This document shows, in pieces, positions 51,705-61,555 of a stretch of 64,000 nt of DNA. Location of the stretch: contig NZ_JBHSWH010000001.1 in the NCBI RefSeq assembly GCF_042661025.1, positions 3,782,001 through 3,846,000 of the forward strand, read 5' to 3'. The stretch's first letter is position 1; each line of letters starts with the position of its first letter. This DNA comes from Flexivirga alba. Its GTDB lineage: Bacteria > Actinomycetota > Actinomycetes > Actinomycetales > Dermatophilaceae. The notes under the pieces are model-generated. The model did no database searches, was not told the DNA's origin, and saw only the letters and a program-made list of their open reading frames with translations. The position numbers were made by a program, and so were the translations under genes.

Positions 51705-52780
51705 CAGCGTCCTTGCGCCTCGATGTCGGCGAATGCCGCTCCCATCCGGGCACATTGGGTGATCAGGTCGTGCTCGGCGACCATCCGCTCGCGGTTGGCG
51801 GCGCCGATCCGGACCCGACGGTCACGGTCGGTCAGCTGAGTGACCAATGCGTCCGCGATCGCCTCGACGTCGTCGTCAACCAGGTCGTTGGGTGGCTGCA
51901 CCGCCTCGTCGTTGGTGCCGCACCGCGTGGTCACCACAGGTATGCCGCACGCCTGCGCCTCCAGGTAGGCCAGACCCAACTGCTCGGTCCACTTCCAGGT
52001 CGGTCGCGGCGCGGTGCAGAAGACCGCGGCGTTGGCCAGCAGGTCGGCGACTCCGTGCGCGTCCAGCTGCCCGGCCACCTCCACTCCGGTGCGCGGGTCG
52101 GCGGCAGCGCGCTCGACGAGCCCGCGCAGTGGCCCGTTGCCGGCCACCACCAGGCGCGCCTCAGGCACTTTGGCGCGGACCAGACGCATCGCATCGAGAA
52201 CGCGATCGATCCCCTTGTTCGGGGCGAGCGGCGAGCAGAACACGACGACCGGTTCGTGGGTCGGCTCGGCGGCCGGCGCGAAGACCGCAGTGTCGACGCC
52301 AGGTTTCACCACTCGGATCTTGTGGTCGTCAAAACCGTTGTCCAGCATGTGGTTTCGTGCAGCGTCGATGGTGCAGATGTAGAGGTCCGCATCGCGGGCC
52401 GAGTCGAGCGCCTGCTTGTACGGAGGCACTTTGTAGAGCGGCTGGTTGGGGAGGTTCTCCCAGGTGATGACGGCCTGGCGCACCGTGCTGCCCCGCCGCC
52501 ACTTGCTCGCCTGACCGGTCACCAACGAGCACAGCTCGAGCGTTGTCACCCAGTCGTATGCCGCAGGGTCCTGCCGCTCCAGACCGTTGACCCAGGCCAG
52601 CGCACCTGCCTCGACGAAGCGCTTGACCGGCCGCCGGTAGGTGCTCGGCACCCAGGTGATGTCTCCGACCGGCTCCTGCGCGGCCAGCGCCGTCACCTCC
52701 GTGTCCGGCATCCGGCTCATCCAGTAGAGCTCACGCCGCGGCCGCTGGTCGGGCAGCGACACCCACAGCATCCGCCTCAC
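51704..52780 (-). CDS. Group 4 glycosyltransferase
   Basis: GT-B glycosyltransferase of 358 residues. RVVKPGVDTAVFAPAAEPTH and VVVFCSPLAPNKGIDRVLDA mark the donor domain, and WTEQLGLAYLEAQACGIPVV is the E-x7-E region. The amino domain is shorter than in typical GT4 proteins. It is coupled by overlaps to the GT2 gene before it and the GT-C gene after it. Confidence 0.86.
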   Translation of the reverse strand: MRRMLWVSLPDQRPRRELYWMSRMPDTEVTALAAQEPVGDITWVPSTYRRPVKRFVEAGALAWVNGLERQDPAAYDWVTTLELCSLVTGQASKWRRGSTVRQAVITWENLPNQPLYKVPPYKQALDSARDADLYICTIDAARNHMLDNGFDDHKIRVVKPGVDTAVFAPAAEPTHEPVVVFCSPLAPNKGIDRVLDAMRLVRAKVPEARLVVAGNGPLRGLVERAAADPRTGVEVAGQLDAHGVADLLANAAVFCTAPRPTWKWTEQLGLAYLEAQACGIPVVTTRCGTNDEAVQPPNDLVDDDVEAIADALVTQLTDRDRRVRIGAANRERMVAEHDLITQCARMGAAFADIEAQGR

Positions 52781-53610
52781 GGCGCGACCCGGGCGCGGTC
52801 CCGTCGGCCGCGGCGAGCGCCTGCGGCATACCCGACGACCTCCAGGCTGCGTAGCACCACCATGCCGGCGGCGTGCATCGGATCACGGGTGAGCAGTCGC
52901 CAGTTGACGGCATACGACTTCAGGACCGCACGACCCTGCGCCCCGACCGCACCGTCGTGCTGGCCGACGAAAGCGGGGATGCTGCGGCCGTAGTAGTACC
53001 GCTTGCGCATCACGTCGGCGACGGTCAGCCGCCCCTCGTCGTGCTCCACGACGATCGGCGCGAGCTCGATGCCGCGCCCCTCGGCACGCATCCGCAACCG
53101 CAGGTCGGCATCCTCGGGGCCGGACATGGCCAGGTCGAATCCGCCATCACCCAGCAGGTAGTCGCGCTGCACCAGACGCGGATTGTGCAGCCACGGCTGA
53201 TTGAGATAGCACTGGCGTTCCAGCGCCCGGCACGCGGTCCAGAAGCCGTCGCCGATCGTCCGCTCGGGCAGCGCGACCCCGGTGGCGCCGCTGCCCGCCG
53301 CGGTGCGCACGGCCAGCTCGATGCTGCGTGGGGGCAGCACCATGTCGCTGTCCAGCCACAGCACCCACTGGCCCTCCGCGTGGGCGATGCCGAGGTTGCG
53401 TTGTGCCGAGCGTTCCGGCCCGCCGGTCACCGCGACATCCGCGAGTTCGGTTGCGGTCGCGAGGGTTTCGTCGCTGCTGTGGTTGTCTACGACAATCAGC
53501 TCAACCCGCGGGTAGGTCTGGTCCCGCACCGACTGCAGGCAGGCACGAATGGTGCGCGCGTTGTTGCGCGTCGGCACCACCACTGAAACCAAGGGTTGTT
53601 CACTCATCAC
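52777..53610 (-). CDS. Group 2 glycosyltransferase
   Basis: Inverting GT-A glycosyltransferase of 277 residues. VSVVVPTRNNARTIRACLQS and ELIVVDNHSSDETLATATEL bind the nucleotide, WVLWLDSDMVLPPRSIELAV contains the DxD metal motif, and YLLGDGGFDLAMSGPEDADL the acceptor-side acidic motif. It overlaps both neighbours by four bases, so it is translated as part of a tight operon. Sugar unknown. Confidence 0.9.
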   Translation of the reverse strand: MMSEQPLVSVVVPTRNNARTIRACLQSVRDQTYPRVELIVVDNHSSDETLATATELADVAVTGGPERSAQRNLGIAHAEGQWVLWLDSDMVLPPRSIELAVRTAAGSGATGVALPERTIGDGFWTACRALERQCYLNQPWLHNPRLVQRDYLLGDGGFDLAMSGPEDADLRLRMRAEGRGIELAPIVVEHDEGRLTVADVMRKRYYYGRSIPAFVGQHDGAVGAQGRAVLKSYAVNWRLLTRDPMHAAGMVVLRSLEVVGYAAGARRGRRDRARVAP

Positions 53611-56600
53611 CGGTCATCCTCTGCTTCACGGCCGCTGTTGTGCAGTACTCCGACCAGCCCGATGACGAGCCCGGCACCGGCCAGCCAGTGTGGCCACATG
53701 CTGCGCGCCACACCGTCGGCACTCAATGTGCCGCGAGCGTCGCCGAGCACCAGCAGGTAGACGCCCATCGCCACGAGCAATAGCAGCGCGCCGGCCAACT
53801 GGAACCACCAGGTCGGGATCGAACGACGCCACCGCAGCACCGCGACGACCGCGGCGCCTGCCACCAGCCCGGCCCAGCCCACGAAGAATCCGGCCACCAG
53901 CACCAGCCCGATCTCGAGCGCGACCCGCGGCACGCGCATCGGTGCGATGCGCGTGGTCAGGCGCCGCGGCCCGGACGCCGCACGTCGTGGCCGCTGGCGC
54001 CTTCGCTCCCAGGTGTCGGCCATGCCAAGAGTGCGCTCTGGCGCACGACCGGCATACCCCGGACCGGCGGATGCGTCAGCTTCATCCGGCTCGTCTTCGT
54101 CCGGCTCGTCGCCCTCGTCCTCGTCGGGCTCATCCTTCGCGGTGCGCAGCTTGCCGAAGAACGGCAATACCGCGAGAGCCACGGCGAGCAGTATGACGAG
54201 AAGGCTCACGCCGAGCGCAATGGTGGAGCGCAATTGTGGGGAGTACGTGATGTCGACGGTGTACTTGCCGGCCTTCGGCAGCAACCACCCTGAGGAGTAG
54301 CCGTCGAGGGTCTGTGGGGCACCCAGGTCCTTACCGTTCGCGGTGGCGTGCCAGCCGTCCGCGATGCTCTGCCCCAGCACGACCGCCGACGGCCCGTTGG
54401 TCGTGACGCGGAGCGTCTTGTGAGTGCTGGAGTTGTCGGCGATCCGGGCGGACGGCTGCGCGGGAGTCGCCGACGACGATCGTTGCGTGTCCGTCAGGTG
54501 CAGGTTGTCCAGCGTGAAGCCGCTGACCGGCTCGATGCGGTGTGTGCCTTTGGAAAGGTCGAGCGACCCACACAGGGCCCATTCCCCGCCTTGTGCGGCA
54601 GTCCCTTGCAATTGGTCGTTCGCCGGACGCATCCGCACCGGCGAGCCGTCGACGGTGGCGACCGTGGTGCAACGCGGGTCGTTGCTGCCGGCATCCGTGA
54701 TCGGCCCCAGGTGGTCCAGCTTCTGCACCTGCGCACCGGTGTCGATGCTGGTGAACCGCGGCGGCACACCGCCTCCAGTGCCGGTGATCGAGTCGATCGT
54801 CATCCGGACCTTCTTGCCGCGCACCGCTTTTCCGTCGATCGGCGGTATGGCGATCCGGGTCGTGCCGCTCTCCTTCAACACCGCGGTGGCGACCTCCTTG
54901 CCGTCCACCGTGATGGTGACGTCCTTCGCATAGGAGTCCCGTGGGTTCGAAGCGTCTCCGTCTCCCGCGCCCTGAGTGACCGAGACTGACGTGATGTCGC
55001 GTTCGGACCCGGTGAGCTGCCACCAGGCGCCCTGCAACTTGCCGCCGGGCTGCCAGGCGGTGGAGGGGTCGCCGTCCGCGGCGAGCGAGGCCCGATTGGC
55101 AGCGACCCGGAAGTAGAAGTCCGACGAGGTCGCACTGACAGCTGGCGAGAGACCCGCGACCCGGTCATAGATCGCTTCGAAGGATCCGGCCACCCGCACC
55201 GCAGCCGTCGCGTCGAAGGACCGCTCGTCGGGCAGGCTGATGACCCGGCGTAGCTGCGTCTCGGCATCATCGTCGGGGTCGGCGGTGCCCTGTTGCCGGG
55301 CCAGCAGCACGTCCATCGGAGTCGCATCGAAACGGGCGCGGTCTGCAGCGCTGAGACGCTGATAAAGCGTGTCGAAGGTCAGCGGTGCCCTGGCCGACCG
55401 CAGGGCGAGCTGTCCGCCCAACTGAATGTCGCTGATGCCGACCAGGTTGTAGCCCTTACCGCGAGTGGAGTCAACGGTGACGGTGACCTTCTTCGCGGAC
55501 ACGTCGCCCATCGGGAAGTCGGCATACCCGGTGTTCGGCATCTTCCGGGTCACCGTCTTGCCACCGGCGCGAATGGTCAATTTGTCCAGCTTCACGCTGC
55601 CAACCGGCGCTTGGGCGATCCGGATGGTCCCGAGCTTCACCGCATCCGGTTCGGTGATCGTCAGCCGCGCGCCGTCCGCCCGGTTGAAGTCTCCGAACAA
55701 CCACGCGGTCGACGGGTCGCCGTCGACGGCGTTCTCCGGCACGGCATACGGCAGGTCGAAGAACGCACCGCCTTCGGCCGTCGCGGTGACCTGTGCGCCG
55801 GAGCGCTCCAACACGGTCTGGTCCTGCGGGTTGTCGCCCAGCGTGCGGGTCACGCCGAGCGGCTGGTCCGCCGCGAGCAGTGGGCCTTGGTTGTTCGACA
55901 GCCGATTGGGTATGGCGTCCCGGCGTGCGTTGGTGTCGGTCAACACCAGAGTGTGGTCGCTGCCGAGGCTGCCGGCCAGCTGTTTGGCCGAAAGGTCTTG
56001 TGCGTAGCGGAAATTCGGATTTGCGTGCAGCAGTCCGGCGTCGACCATCGCTGGCACCGACCAGCCGTCACCTGCGACGACGAGCGAGTTGCCGGTCGGC
56101 TCGACGCGCACACTGTTGCCGGCGCCGGTGACGGAGTACTCCTGCAGCGGCGGCAGCTGGCTCTCGTCCGCGGAGCTGTCGGGGCCGCCCACGAACTCAC
56201 CGGGCAGTCCGTAATTGGCCACGCCGTGCAGACCCTTGTCGTCGGCGGCGATCGAGGAGACCAGTCCGGGACGCACCCCGCCGGCGTCCTCCCAGTTGAT
56301 GTCGTGTCGCATCAGCACGGTGTCGGCGCCCAGGTAGCGCGCGTAGGTCGAGACCGTCCCGGATGGCACGACGCCGTTCTCCATCGTGGAGTCCAGGGAG
56401 GCCAGGAAGTTGCCGCCAGGAGCCGAGGCGTTCGGGCTCGTCTCGGGCAGGATGACCTGGCGGCTGAACAGGGAGTTGGCGACGTCATCAGGGCGGTCCA
56501 CGGTCCACCGGTAGGCGGGCCGCGTCTGACCGGGCAGGAACAGCACTGCGGAGTCGGCGTTGCCCCTGTCGATCGCCGACGCAGCCTGTTTCCAATAGGA

Positions 56601-57899
56601 CGGGATGTCCATCGGCGAGGTGTAGAGCCGGTTCGTCAACGCCGGCAGCGTCCACGACACCAGCAGCAACAGCACGGACACGGCGGCCAGCGGCGCCAGC
56701 CCGTCGCGACTCATCAGCTTCGGCAGCACCTTCGCTGCCGCGACACCCAGCGCGATCGCGAAGGCCAGCGCGAGCAGCGCGCCTACCTTGTTCGTGGTGC
56801 GGAAGGCCGCCATGCCGGGTAGGTCGACGAACCAGTGGAAGACGATCCCGAACGGCGACGACGGGTGCCCTGCCGCGGGGAACATGCCGACCATCAGCAC
56901 CGCCGAGATCGCGACCGTGCCGCCGACCATGACGCGGGCGGCGCCGTGCAACCATCGCATGGCCACGAGCGCCAGGGCGGGCCACAGCATGGTGAGGACC
57001 ATGACCGTCGGACTGGTCAGGAAGACGGCATCCTGCGGCACCCAGGCGCCGTGGTTGTCCTGGCCGTAGAGCGACCACAGGCCCATCCCACGCAGTACTT
57101 CGGGGTATGACGCGACCTTCGCGATGCCGGTGAGCGACTCCGACTCGTCGACGATCTGATTGCCGGTCGCGACAGCGCCGAAGCCTGGCACCAACCAATA
57201 GATCGACACACCGATCACGAACCCGGAGCACTTGCCGAGCGCACCGAGCACAACCGGCCAGCGCAGCCGCCATACCCACCGGGCGACCCAGAGGATCGGC
57301 AGTAGTGCCAGCAGCTGGAAGATCGGTACGATGGCGACGTTCATGCCGCTCATCGCGAAGAACAGCAGCCCGAAGGTCGCCGGCCACGCCCAGCCCTGCG
57401 GTGAGAACCATCGGCAGCCGGGGGTCCACAGCGCCCGGATGAAGGCGAGCAACGACCACGGCAGCAGCGCCATCGGCAACGCGATCGCCAGCGTGCTGCC
57501 GGCCTGGATCGTGTAGGGATTGGCCAGGATCAGCACCCCCGCCGCAAGCCCGGCCCACTGACCCGCCTTCGGCACGAGACGCCGCGTCAGTCGCGCGGTA
57601 CCCCACGCCGTCGCCAGCCAGAGGGCGAAGTGCAGGACCTTGAAGGTCCATTCGGGTGAGAGGCCGATACCCCGCAACGCCCCGGTGACCAGCAGCACCG
57701 GCACGAGTCCGACGTTGAAGTTGGGTGAGCCGAGATAGGGCGTGTCGGTCCAGGCGGACAGGTACTGCCGGATCATCCGGCCCGGCGCGAGATAGACCTC
57801 TGGCTTGATGTCGGTGTAAAAGTGCCCGAAGCCGTTCAGCGCAACAATGAGCGCGAGCAGCAGGGTCAGTCCGAGGACGGAGAGCCGATAGCCCGTCAT
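53607..57899 (-). CDS. AftD-like arabinofuranosyltransferase family GT-C protein, copy 2
   Basis: Giant membrane protein of 1430 residues. The GT-C amino half starts MTGYRLSVLGLTLLLALIVA. GHFYTDIKPEVYLAPGRMIR and YLGSPNFNVGLVPVLLVTGA are family landmarks. The extracellular half has two F5/8-type-C-like modules (around DGDPSTAWLFGDFNRADGAR and DGDPSTAWQPGGKLQGAWWQ). After the last helices an Asp/Glu-rich stretch precedes more hydrophobic segments. The ATG at 57899 is chosen over 58079 because the extra 60 residues are not membrane-like and would overlap the divergent flippase start. First gene of a five-gene operon. Confidence 0.86.
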   Translation of the reverse strand: MTGYRLSVLGLTLLLALIVALNGFGHFYTDIKPEVYLAPGRMIRQYLSAWTDTPYLGSPNFNVGLVPVLLVTGALRGIGLSPEWTFKVLHFALWLATAWGTARLTRRLVPKAGQWAGLAAGVLILANPYTIQAGSTLAIALPMALLPWSLLAFIRALWTPGCRWFSPQGWAWPATFGLLFFAMSGMNVAIVPIFQLLALLPILWVARWVWRLRWPVVLGALGKCSGFVIGVSIYWLVPGFGAVATGNQIVDESESLTGIAKVASYPEVLRGMGLWSLYGQDNHGAWVPQDAVFLTSPTVMVLTMLWPALALVAMRWLHGAARVMVGGTVAISAVLMVGMFPAAGHPSSPFGIVFHWFVDLPGMAAFRTTNKVGALLALAFAIALGVAAAKVLPKLMSRDGLAPLAAVSVLLLLVSWTLPALTNRLYTSPMDIPSYWKQAASAIDRGNADSAVLFLPGQTRPAYRWTVDRPDDVANSLFSRQVILPETSPNASAPGGNFLASLDSTMENGVVPSGTVSTYARYLGADTVLMRHDINWEDAGGVRPGLVSSIAADDKGLHGVANYGLPGEFVGGPDSSADESQLPPLQEYSVTGAGNSVRVEPTGNSLVVAGDGWSVPAMVDAGLLHANPNFRYAQDLSAKQLAGSLGSDHTLVLTDTNARRDAIPNRLSNNQGPLLAADQPLGVTRTLGDNPQDQTVLERSGAQVTATAEGGAFFDLPYAVPENAVDGDPSTAWLFGDFNRADGARLTITEPDAVKLGTIRIAQAPVGSVKLDKLTIRAGGKTVTRKMPNTGYADFPMGDVSAKKVTVTVDSTRGKGYNLVGISDIQLGGQLALRSARAPLTFDTLYQRLSAADRARFDATPMDVLLARQQGTADPDDDAETQLRRVISLPDERSFDATAAVRVAGSFEAIYDRVAGLSPAVSATSSDFYFRVAANRASLAADGDPSTAWQPGGKLQGAWWQLTGSERDITSVSVTQGAGDGDASNPRDSYAKDVTITVDGKEVATAVLKESGTTRIAIPPIDGKAVRGKKVRMTIDSITGTGGGVPPRFTSIDTGAQVQKLDHLGPITDAGSNDPRCTTVATVDGSPVRMRPANDQLQGTAAQGGEWALCGSLDLSKGTHRIEPVSGFTLDNLHLTDTQRSSSATPAQPSARIADNSSTHKTLRVTTNGPSAVVLGQSIADGWHATANGKDLGAPQTLDGYSSGWLLPKAGKYTVDITYSPQLRSTIALGVSLLVILLAVALAVLPFFGKLRTAKDEPDEDEGDEPDEDEPDEADASAGPGYAGRAPERTLGMADTWERRRQRPRRAASGPRRLTTRIAPMRVPRVALEIGLVLVAGFFVGWAGLVAGAAVVAVLRWRRSIPTWWFQLAGALLLLVAMGVYLLVLGDARGTLSADGVARSMWPHWLAGAGLVIGLVGVLHNSGREAEDDR

Positions 57900-58002
57900 C
57901 AGTCGGCGCACGTGGTCGGCTCCCAGAGTTGTGGTCGGCGGTCGTCGCAGGCCGGGTGGTCGCTGCGTGAGCAGCCCAAATACTAACTCGCGGGTAACCT
58001 CA
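57900..58002. promoter_or_regulatory. Divergent promoter region of the giant GT-C operon and the flippase gene
   Basis: About 100 bases. The AAATACTAAC at about 57979-57988 is the only AT-rich patch and could supply a -10 in either direction. No palindromic operator is seen. Confidence 0.3.
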
Positions 58003-59261
58003 GTGGTCGTGGCCACACGTAGCGCTCTTCGCACGCCCTCGTCGCGGACCGCGATGGGTGCGTTGCTGGGAGTCGCCATGGGTATGGCGAACGCTCTCGG
58101 CTATCTCGTCGTGATGCTGCTTTCGCGCCCCCTCGGGCCAGGCGAATTCGGTGGTTACACAGCGCTTTCCACGTATGGCGTGCTGCTCGCCATACCGGCT
58201 GGAGTGTTCCAGGTCGTGGTCGCGCGGCGGCTGTCCGGCGACGACCCGCAGGGGCCGACAAGCGCCATTCGGCCGGCGCTGTTGATCGGCCTGGGCTGCT
58301 TCGCGGTCACTGCCGCGATCTCCCCGCGCTCGCACGCTGGTTCCACCTTCCGTCGTTCTGGGCGGCAGTGCTGCTCGGCGGAATGCTCGTGCCGATGATG
58401 GTCACGGGCTGTTTCCAGGGAATCCTGCTCGGCCGCGGCCGGCTGCGGACGCTGTCGCTGCTGTATCTGGCCAACGCGGTGACCAGGGTCGTCGCGGCCG
58501 GGGTCTGCGCTTTCCTGTCGGCCGACGTCACCGGAGTCTTCGCCGCGATGCTCATCGCCGGCGCACTCACCGCCGTGTATGGCGCCTGGTTGTGCCGCGT
58601 CGACCTGGCCGCCCTGCCCCGTACCGCCAAACTCGCCCGTGAGCTGATCCGGTCCAACAGCACGCTGGCGGCATACGTCGCACTCACCAACGTCGACATG
58701 TTGCTCGCCCGGCACTACCTGACCCCGCACGAGTCGGGCGGCTACGCGCTGGCCACGACCTTCGCCCGGGCGATGTGCTGGGGGACCCAGTTCGTGGCGC
58801 TGATCATCGTGCCGCGGATGCAGGGCGCCCGGCCGACCCGCACCCTGCTACGCGCCAGCGGTGTCGTCGCTGCGATCGGAGTGGTCGGCTTCGGGATCGT
58901 CGCGATCTCACCGCGCACCTGGATCACGGTCGCGGGCGGGTCGGATTACGGGCAGTTCGGCGATCTGGCGCTGCTGTGCGTGGTGCTCGGTGTCGCCTGG
59001 GCGCTCGCGCAGGTGTGGCTCTTCTCCGAGATGGGCAGTGACACCGGCTGGCTCGGCGCGCTGACCTGGGCAGTCATCGTCGGTGAGGTCGTCGCCATCG
59101 CCGCGGGCTGGCACGACACTCCGACGCACATTGTGTGGGTCTGCCTGGTCGGCGCGCTCGTCGTCGCATTCTCCGGCCTGCTGCGTGTGGTGCTGCGGCA
59201 CCAGGCCACCGCTATCGCGGACGAGTCAGTGATCGTCGCTGCCGATAGCCCGCGAACGTGA
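58003..59261 (+). CDS. Polysaccharide flippase / oligosaccharide exporter (single-base frameshift)
   Basis: Wzx/MOP-type membrane exporter of 419 residues when repaired, with about twelve helices; it would flip lipid-linked glycan units across the membrane. MANALGYLVVMLLSRPLGPG and FGGYTALSTYGVLLAIPAGV are typical first helices, and NSTLAAYVALTNVDMLLARH a mid-protein signature. The frame breaks at the C4 run 58322-58325; one extra C gives ISPALARWFHLPSFWAAVLL. GTG at 58003 is the likely start. The 3' end overlaps the convergent methyltransferase by 36 bases. Its fit with the glycosyltransferase operon is strong. Confidence 0.83.
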
Positions 59262-60092
59262 CAGCACCAGCCCGGCCAGCTTCTTGACCGGACCGGGGAA
59301 GCGATCAGCTGCTCCCCAGGCCACTTTGTTGACCCGGTCCTGCACGGTTGTCTGATAGCGACGCAGCGCCTCGTCCGTCCGAGACAGTCCACGCCGCCGG
59401 CCGGCGACCCGCCGGAAGACCAGCGCGTGCAGGCCGTTGGCCCAGCGCGGGTCGTCGGCGTGCTGTGCGTCCCAAGTGGCGCTGATCTGCCAACCCGGGT
59501 GGCGCTTGAGGAAGAGCCCGTGCGCGCGCTGCACCACCGGCCAGGTCGCGTCGTCGATCAGTACCAGGGCCTCGTCGGCAAGCAGCGGTTCGACGACGGC
59601 GAGCGCGAGGTAGTGCGACAACATCGTGTGCTCGCCGTCGTAGAAGTAGACGCCGACCGGGCGGTCGACGACGCCGTCCTCCGCCATCAGGGTGAATGCG
59701 TCACCCTCAAGCAGCCGTATGTCGGCGCTGCCGCCGAGACGCCTCAGGTTGTCCTCGAGCTCGGCGCGGGCTTCCTGCCCCGCCATACCGAACTCCAGGA
59801 AGTTCTCCATGGCGTAGAAGGTCTTGCCTTCGTTGCCTTGCACGGCGGCGACCAGCGAGCGCCCTTTGAAGGTGCCGACCTCCAGGTAGCACTCGTCCTC
59901 CGGCAGCGCAGCCGCTGCCAGGTTGAGGACCGCGAGCTCGTTCGCACCGGTGTAGCCGGCGACCTCGCCGGTCATCGCCTGCCACCGCGGATCGATCGGG
60001 TCGGTCGATTGAGGGTCCCCCGGGAAGGCGTCAGTGATCGCGTCGAACACGCCGGATGTCTGCATGGGCGCAGAGACTAGCGCCGAGGCCAC
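59226..60092 (-). CDS. Class I SAM-dependent methyltransferase (Methyltransf_24 type)
   Basis: A 288-residue protein. CYLEVGTFKGRSLVAAVQGN is motif I, IRLLEGDAFTLMAEDGVVDR motif II, and VYFYDGEHTMLSHYLALAVV plus ALVLIDDATWPVVQRAHGLF carry the acidic metal/substrate residues of the small-molecule or sugar methyltransferases in this clan. GTG at 60092 follows the M20 stop by six bases; an ATG at 60065 is an alternative. Probably modifies a glycan precursor, by context. Confidence 0.8.
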   Translation of the reverse strand: MASALVSAPMQTSGVFDAITDAFPGDPQSTDPIDPRWQAMTGEVAGYTGANELAVLNLAAAALPEDECYLEVGTFKGRSLVAAVQGNEGKTFYAMENFLEFGMAGQEARAELEDNLRRLGGSADIRLLEGDAFTLMAEDGVVDRPVGVYFYDGEHTMLSHYLALAVVEPLLADEALVLIDDATWPVVQRAHGLFLKRHPGWQISATWDAQHADDPRWANGLHALVFRRVAGRRRGLSRTDEALRRYQTTVQDRVNKVAWGAADRFPGPVKKLAGLVLSRSRAIGSDDH

Positions 60093-60098
60093 GGCCCC

Positions 60099-61394
60099 CT
60101 ACTCACCGGTCACTTCTTCGGTGGCGCACGCACGCAGCGCGAGCAGTGCATAGACCCGGGCGCAGGCCAGCACGTCGCCGATCTCGACGGACTCGTCGAC
60201 GGCGTGGGCCTGCTCGACCCGGCCCGGGCCGTACTGCAGCGTCGGCACGCCTGCGGCGGCATACAGGCGCAGGTCCGAGCCGTATGGCGCACCTCGCACA
60301 TCCGGCGCGCTCCCCCGCACATGCATGACCGCGTCCGTGACCTCCGCCAGCAATGGATGGCCGACCGGGAGCCGCCCGGAGGCAAAGACGCCGCCGGGCC
60401 AGCTGATCCGCACGGGGTGCTCGCGCAGCCAGGGGTCCTGGTCCGCACGGTCGGCCACAGCCTGCTCGAATGCTCTCCGCGCGTCCGACACCGACTCACC
60501 CGGCCGCACTCCGTAGCGGCCTTCGGCCACCAGCAGGTCGGGCACCGTGCTGGCCCAGTCACCGGCGTGGATCTTGCCGATCGACAACGGCCAGGGGATC
60601 TCGAGGTGCGCGAATTCGCTTGGTATCTCGACGTTTCGGTCCTTCTCGAGCTGACGGAGGGCTTGCTGCACGATGTTCAGCTTGTCCACCGCACTGACGC
60701 CCTGCCACCGCTGAGAGCCGTGTGTCGCCAGCCCCGGCACCTCGATCCGGAACGTCAACGACCCGGCGTTCGCGGGTATGACGGCACCCGCCGTCGGCTC
60801 GGTGATCACGCATGCGTCCGCACGGTGTCCTCGCCGCAGCGTCGCGAACGCACCCAGGCCGCCGTCCTCCTCGCCGCTGACACAGTGGATCGCGAGCGGC
60901 CGCGAGCGATGCACGTTCGAACGGCGCACGGCGTCGACGGCGGCGATCATCGCGACCACACCCGCCTTCATGTCACACACGCCGCGGCCGTAACCGCGAC
61001 CGTCCTCGACCCGCAACACGAAGGGGTCGCCGGTCCACGCGTCGAGGTTGCCGGGAGGCACGACGTCTGTGTGCCCGCAGAAGGCGAGCGCCGGCCGGTC
61101 CGTTGTCGATCCCGCGGACGGCGGCAGGACACCCACGACACCGAGAGCCCGCTCCCGATCGACCTCGGCTCCGGGAAAATCGGGATCTGCGGTCAGTTCG
61201 GCCACGTCGATCCCCCACGCGTCGACCTCGAGCCCCAGCATTCGCAGCTTCTCGGCACACCACTGTTGCGCCACCACCTCGCCGGCACTACCGCCGACCG
61301 ACGGTATGCCGACCAGCTCTGCCAGGTCGGCCAGGATCGCCGCGTCATCCACCAGGCCGAGCACCCGTCGCTCGTCGGCCGTCACTTCGCTCAT
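60099..61394 (-). CDS. M20-family peptidase/deacylase (ArgE/DapE-like)
   Basis: Zinc amidohydrolase of 431 residues. PALAFCGHTDVVPPGNLDAW and GRGYGRGVCDMKAGVVAMIA carry metal ligands, AIHCVSGEEDGGLGAFATLR the catalytic Glu pair, ACVITEPTAGAVIPANAGSL and VPGLATHGSQRWQGVSAVDK the dimerisation-domain region. It is longer than the M20 enzyme at 13.8 kb and only distantly similar to it. Substrate unknown; acetylornithine or an N-acyl amino acid is typical. Start at 61394 (MSEVTADERRVLGL); 61420 is in frame. Confidence 0.85.
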   Translation of the reverse strand: MSEVTADERRVLGLVDDAAILADLAELVGIPSVGGSAGEVVAQQWCAEKLRMLGLEVDAWGIDVAELTADPDFPGAEVDRERALGVVGVLPPSAGSTTDRPALAFCGHTDVVPPGNLDAWTGDPFVLRVEDGRGYGRGVCDMKAGVVAMIAAVDAVRRSNVHRSRPLAIHCVSGEEDGGLGAFATLRRGHRADACVITEPTAGAVIPANAGSLTFRIEVPGLATHGSQRWQGVSAVDKLNIVQQALRQLEKDRNVEIPSEFAHLEIPWPLSIGKIHAGDWASTVPDLLVAEGRYGVRPGESVSDARRAFEQAVADRADQDPWLREHPVRISWPGGVFASGRLPVGHPLLAEVTDAVMHVRGSAPDVRGAPYGSDLRLYAAAGVPTLQYGPGRVEQAHAVDESVEIGDVLACARVYALLALRACATEEVTGE

Positions 61395-61555
61395 CCAGGA
61401 CACGTGGCAATTGTCCATGCCCGGCCGCGCTCTCCCCCACGGCATTCTCGTTAACCCATCGCCAATCCGACACTCGCCATCGCCCGCCCTCGGCGAACGG
61501 TAAGTTACCGTGGAGTAGCTATTCAGATACCGTCCACCATCGAAAGGGATCAACC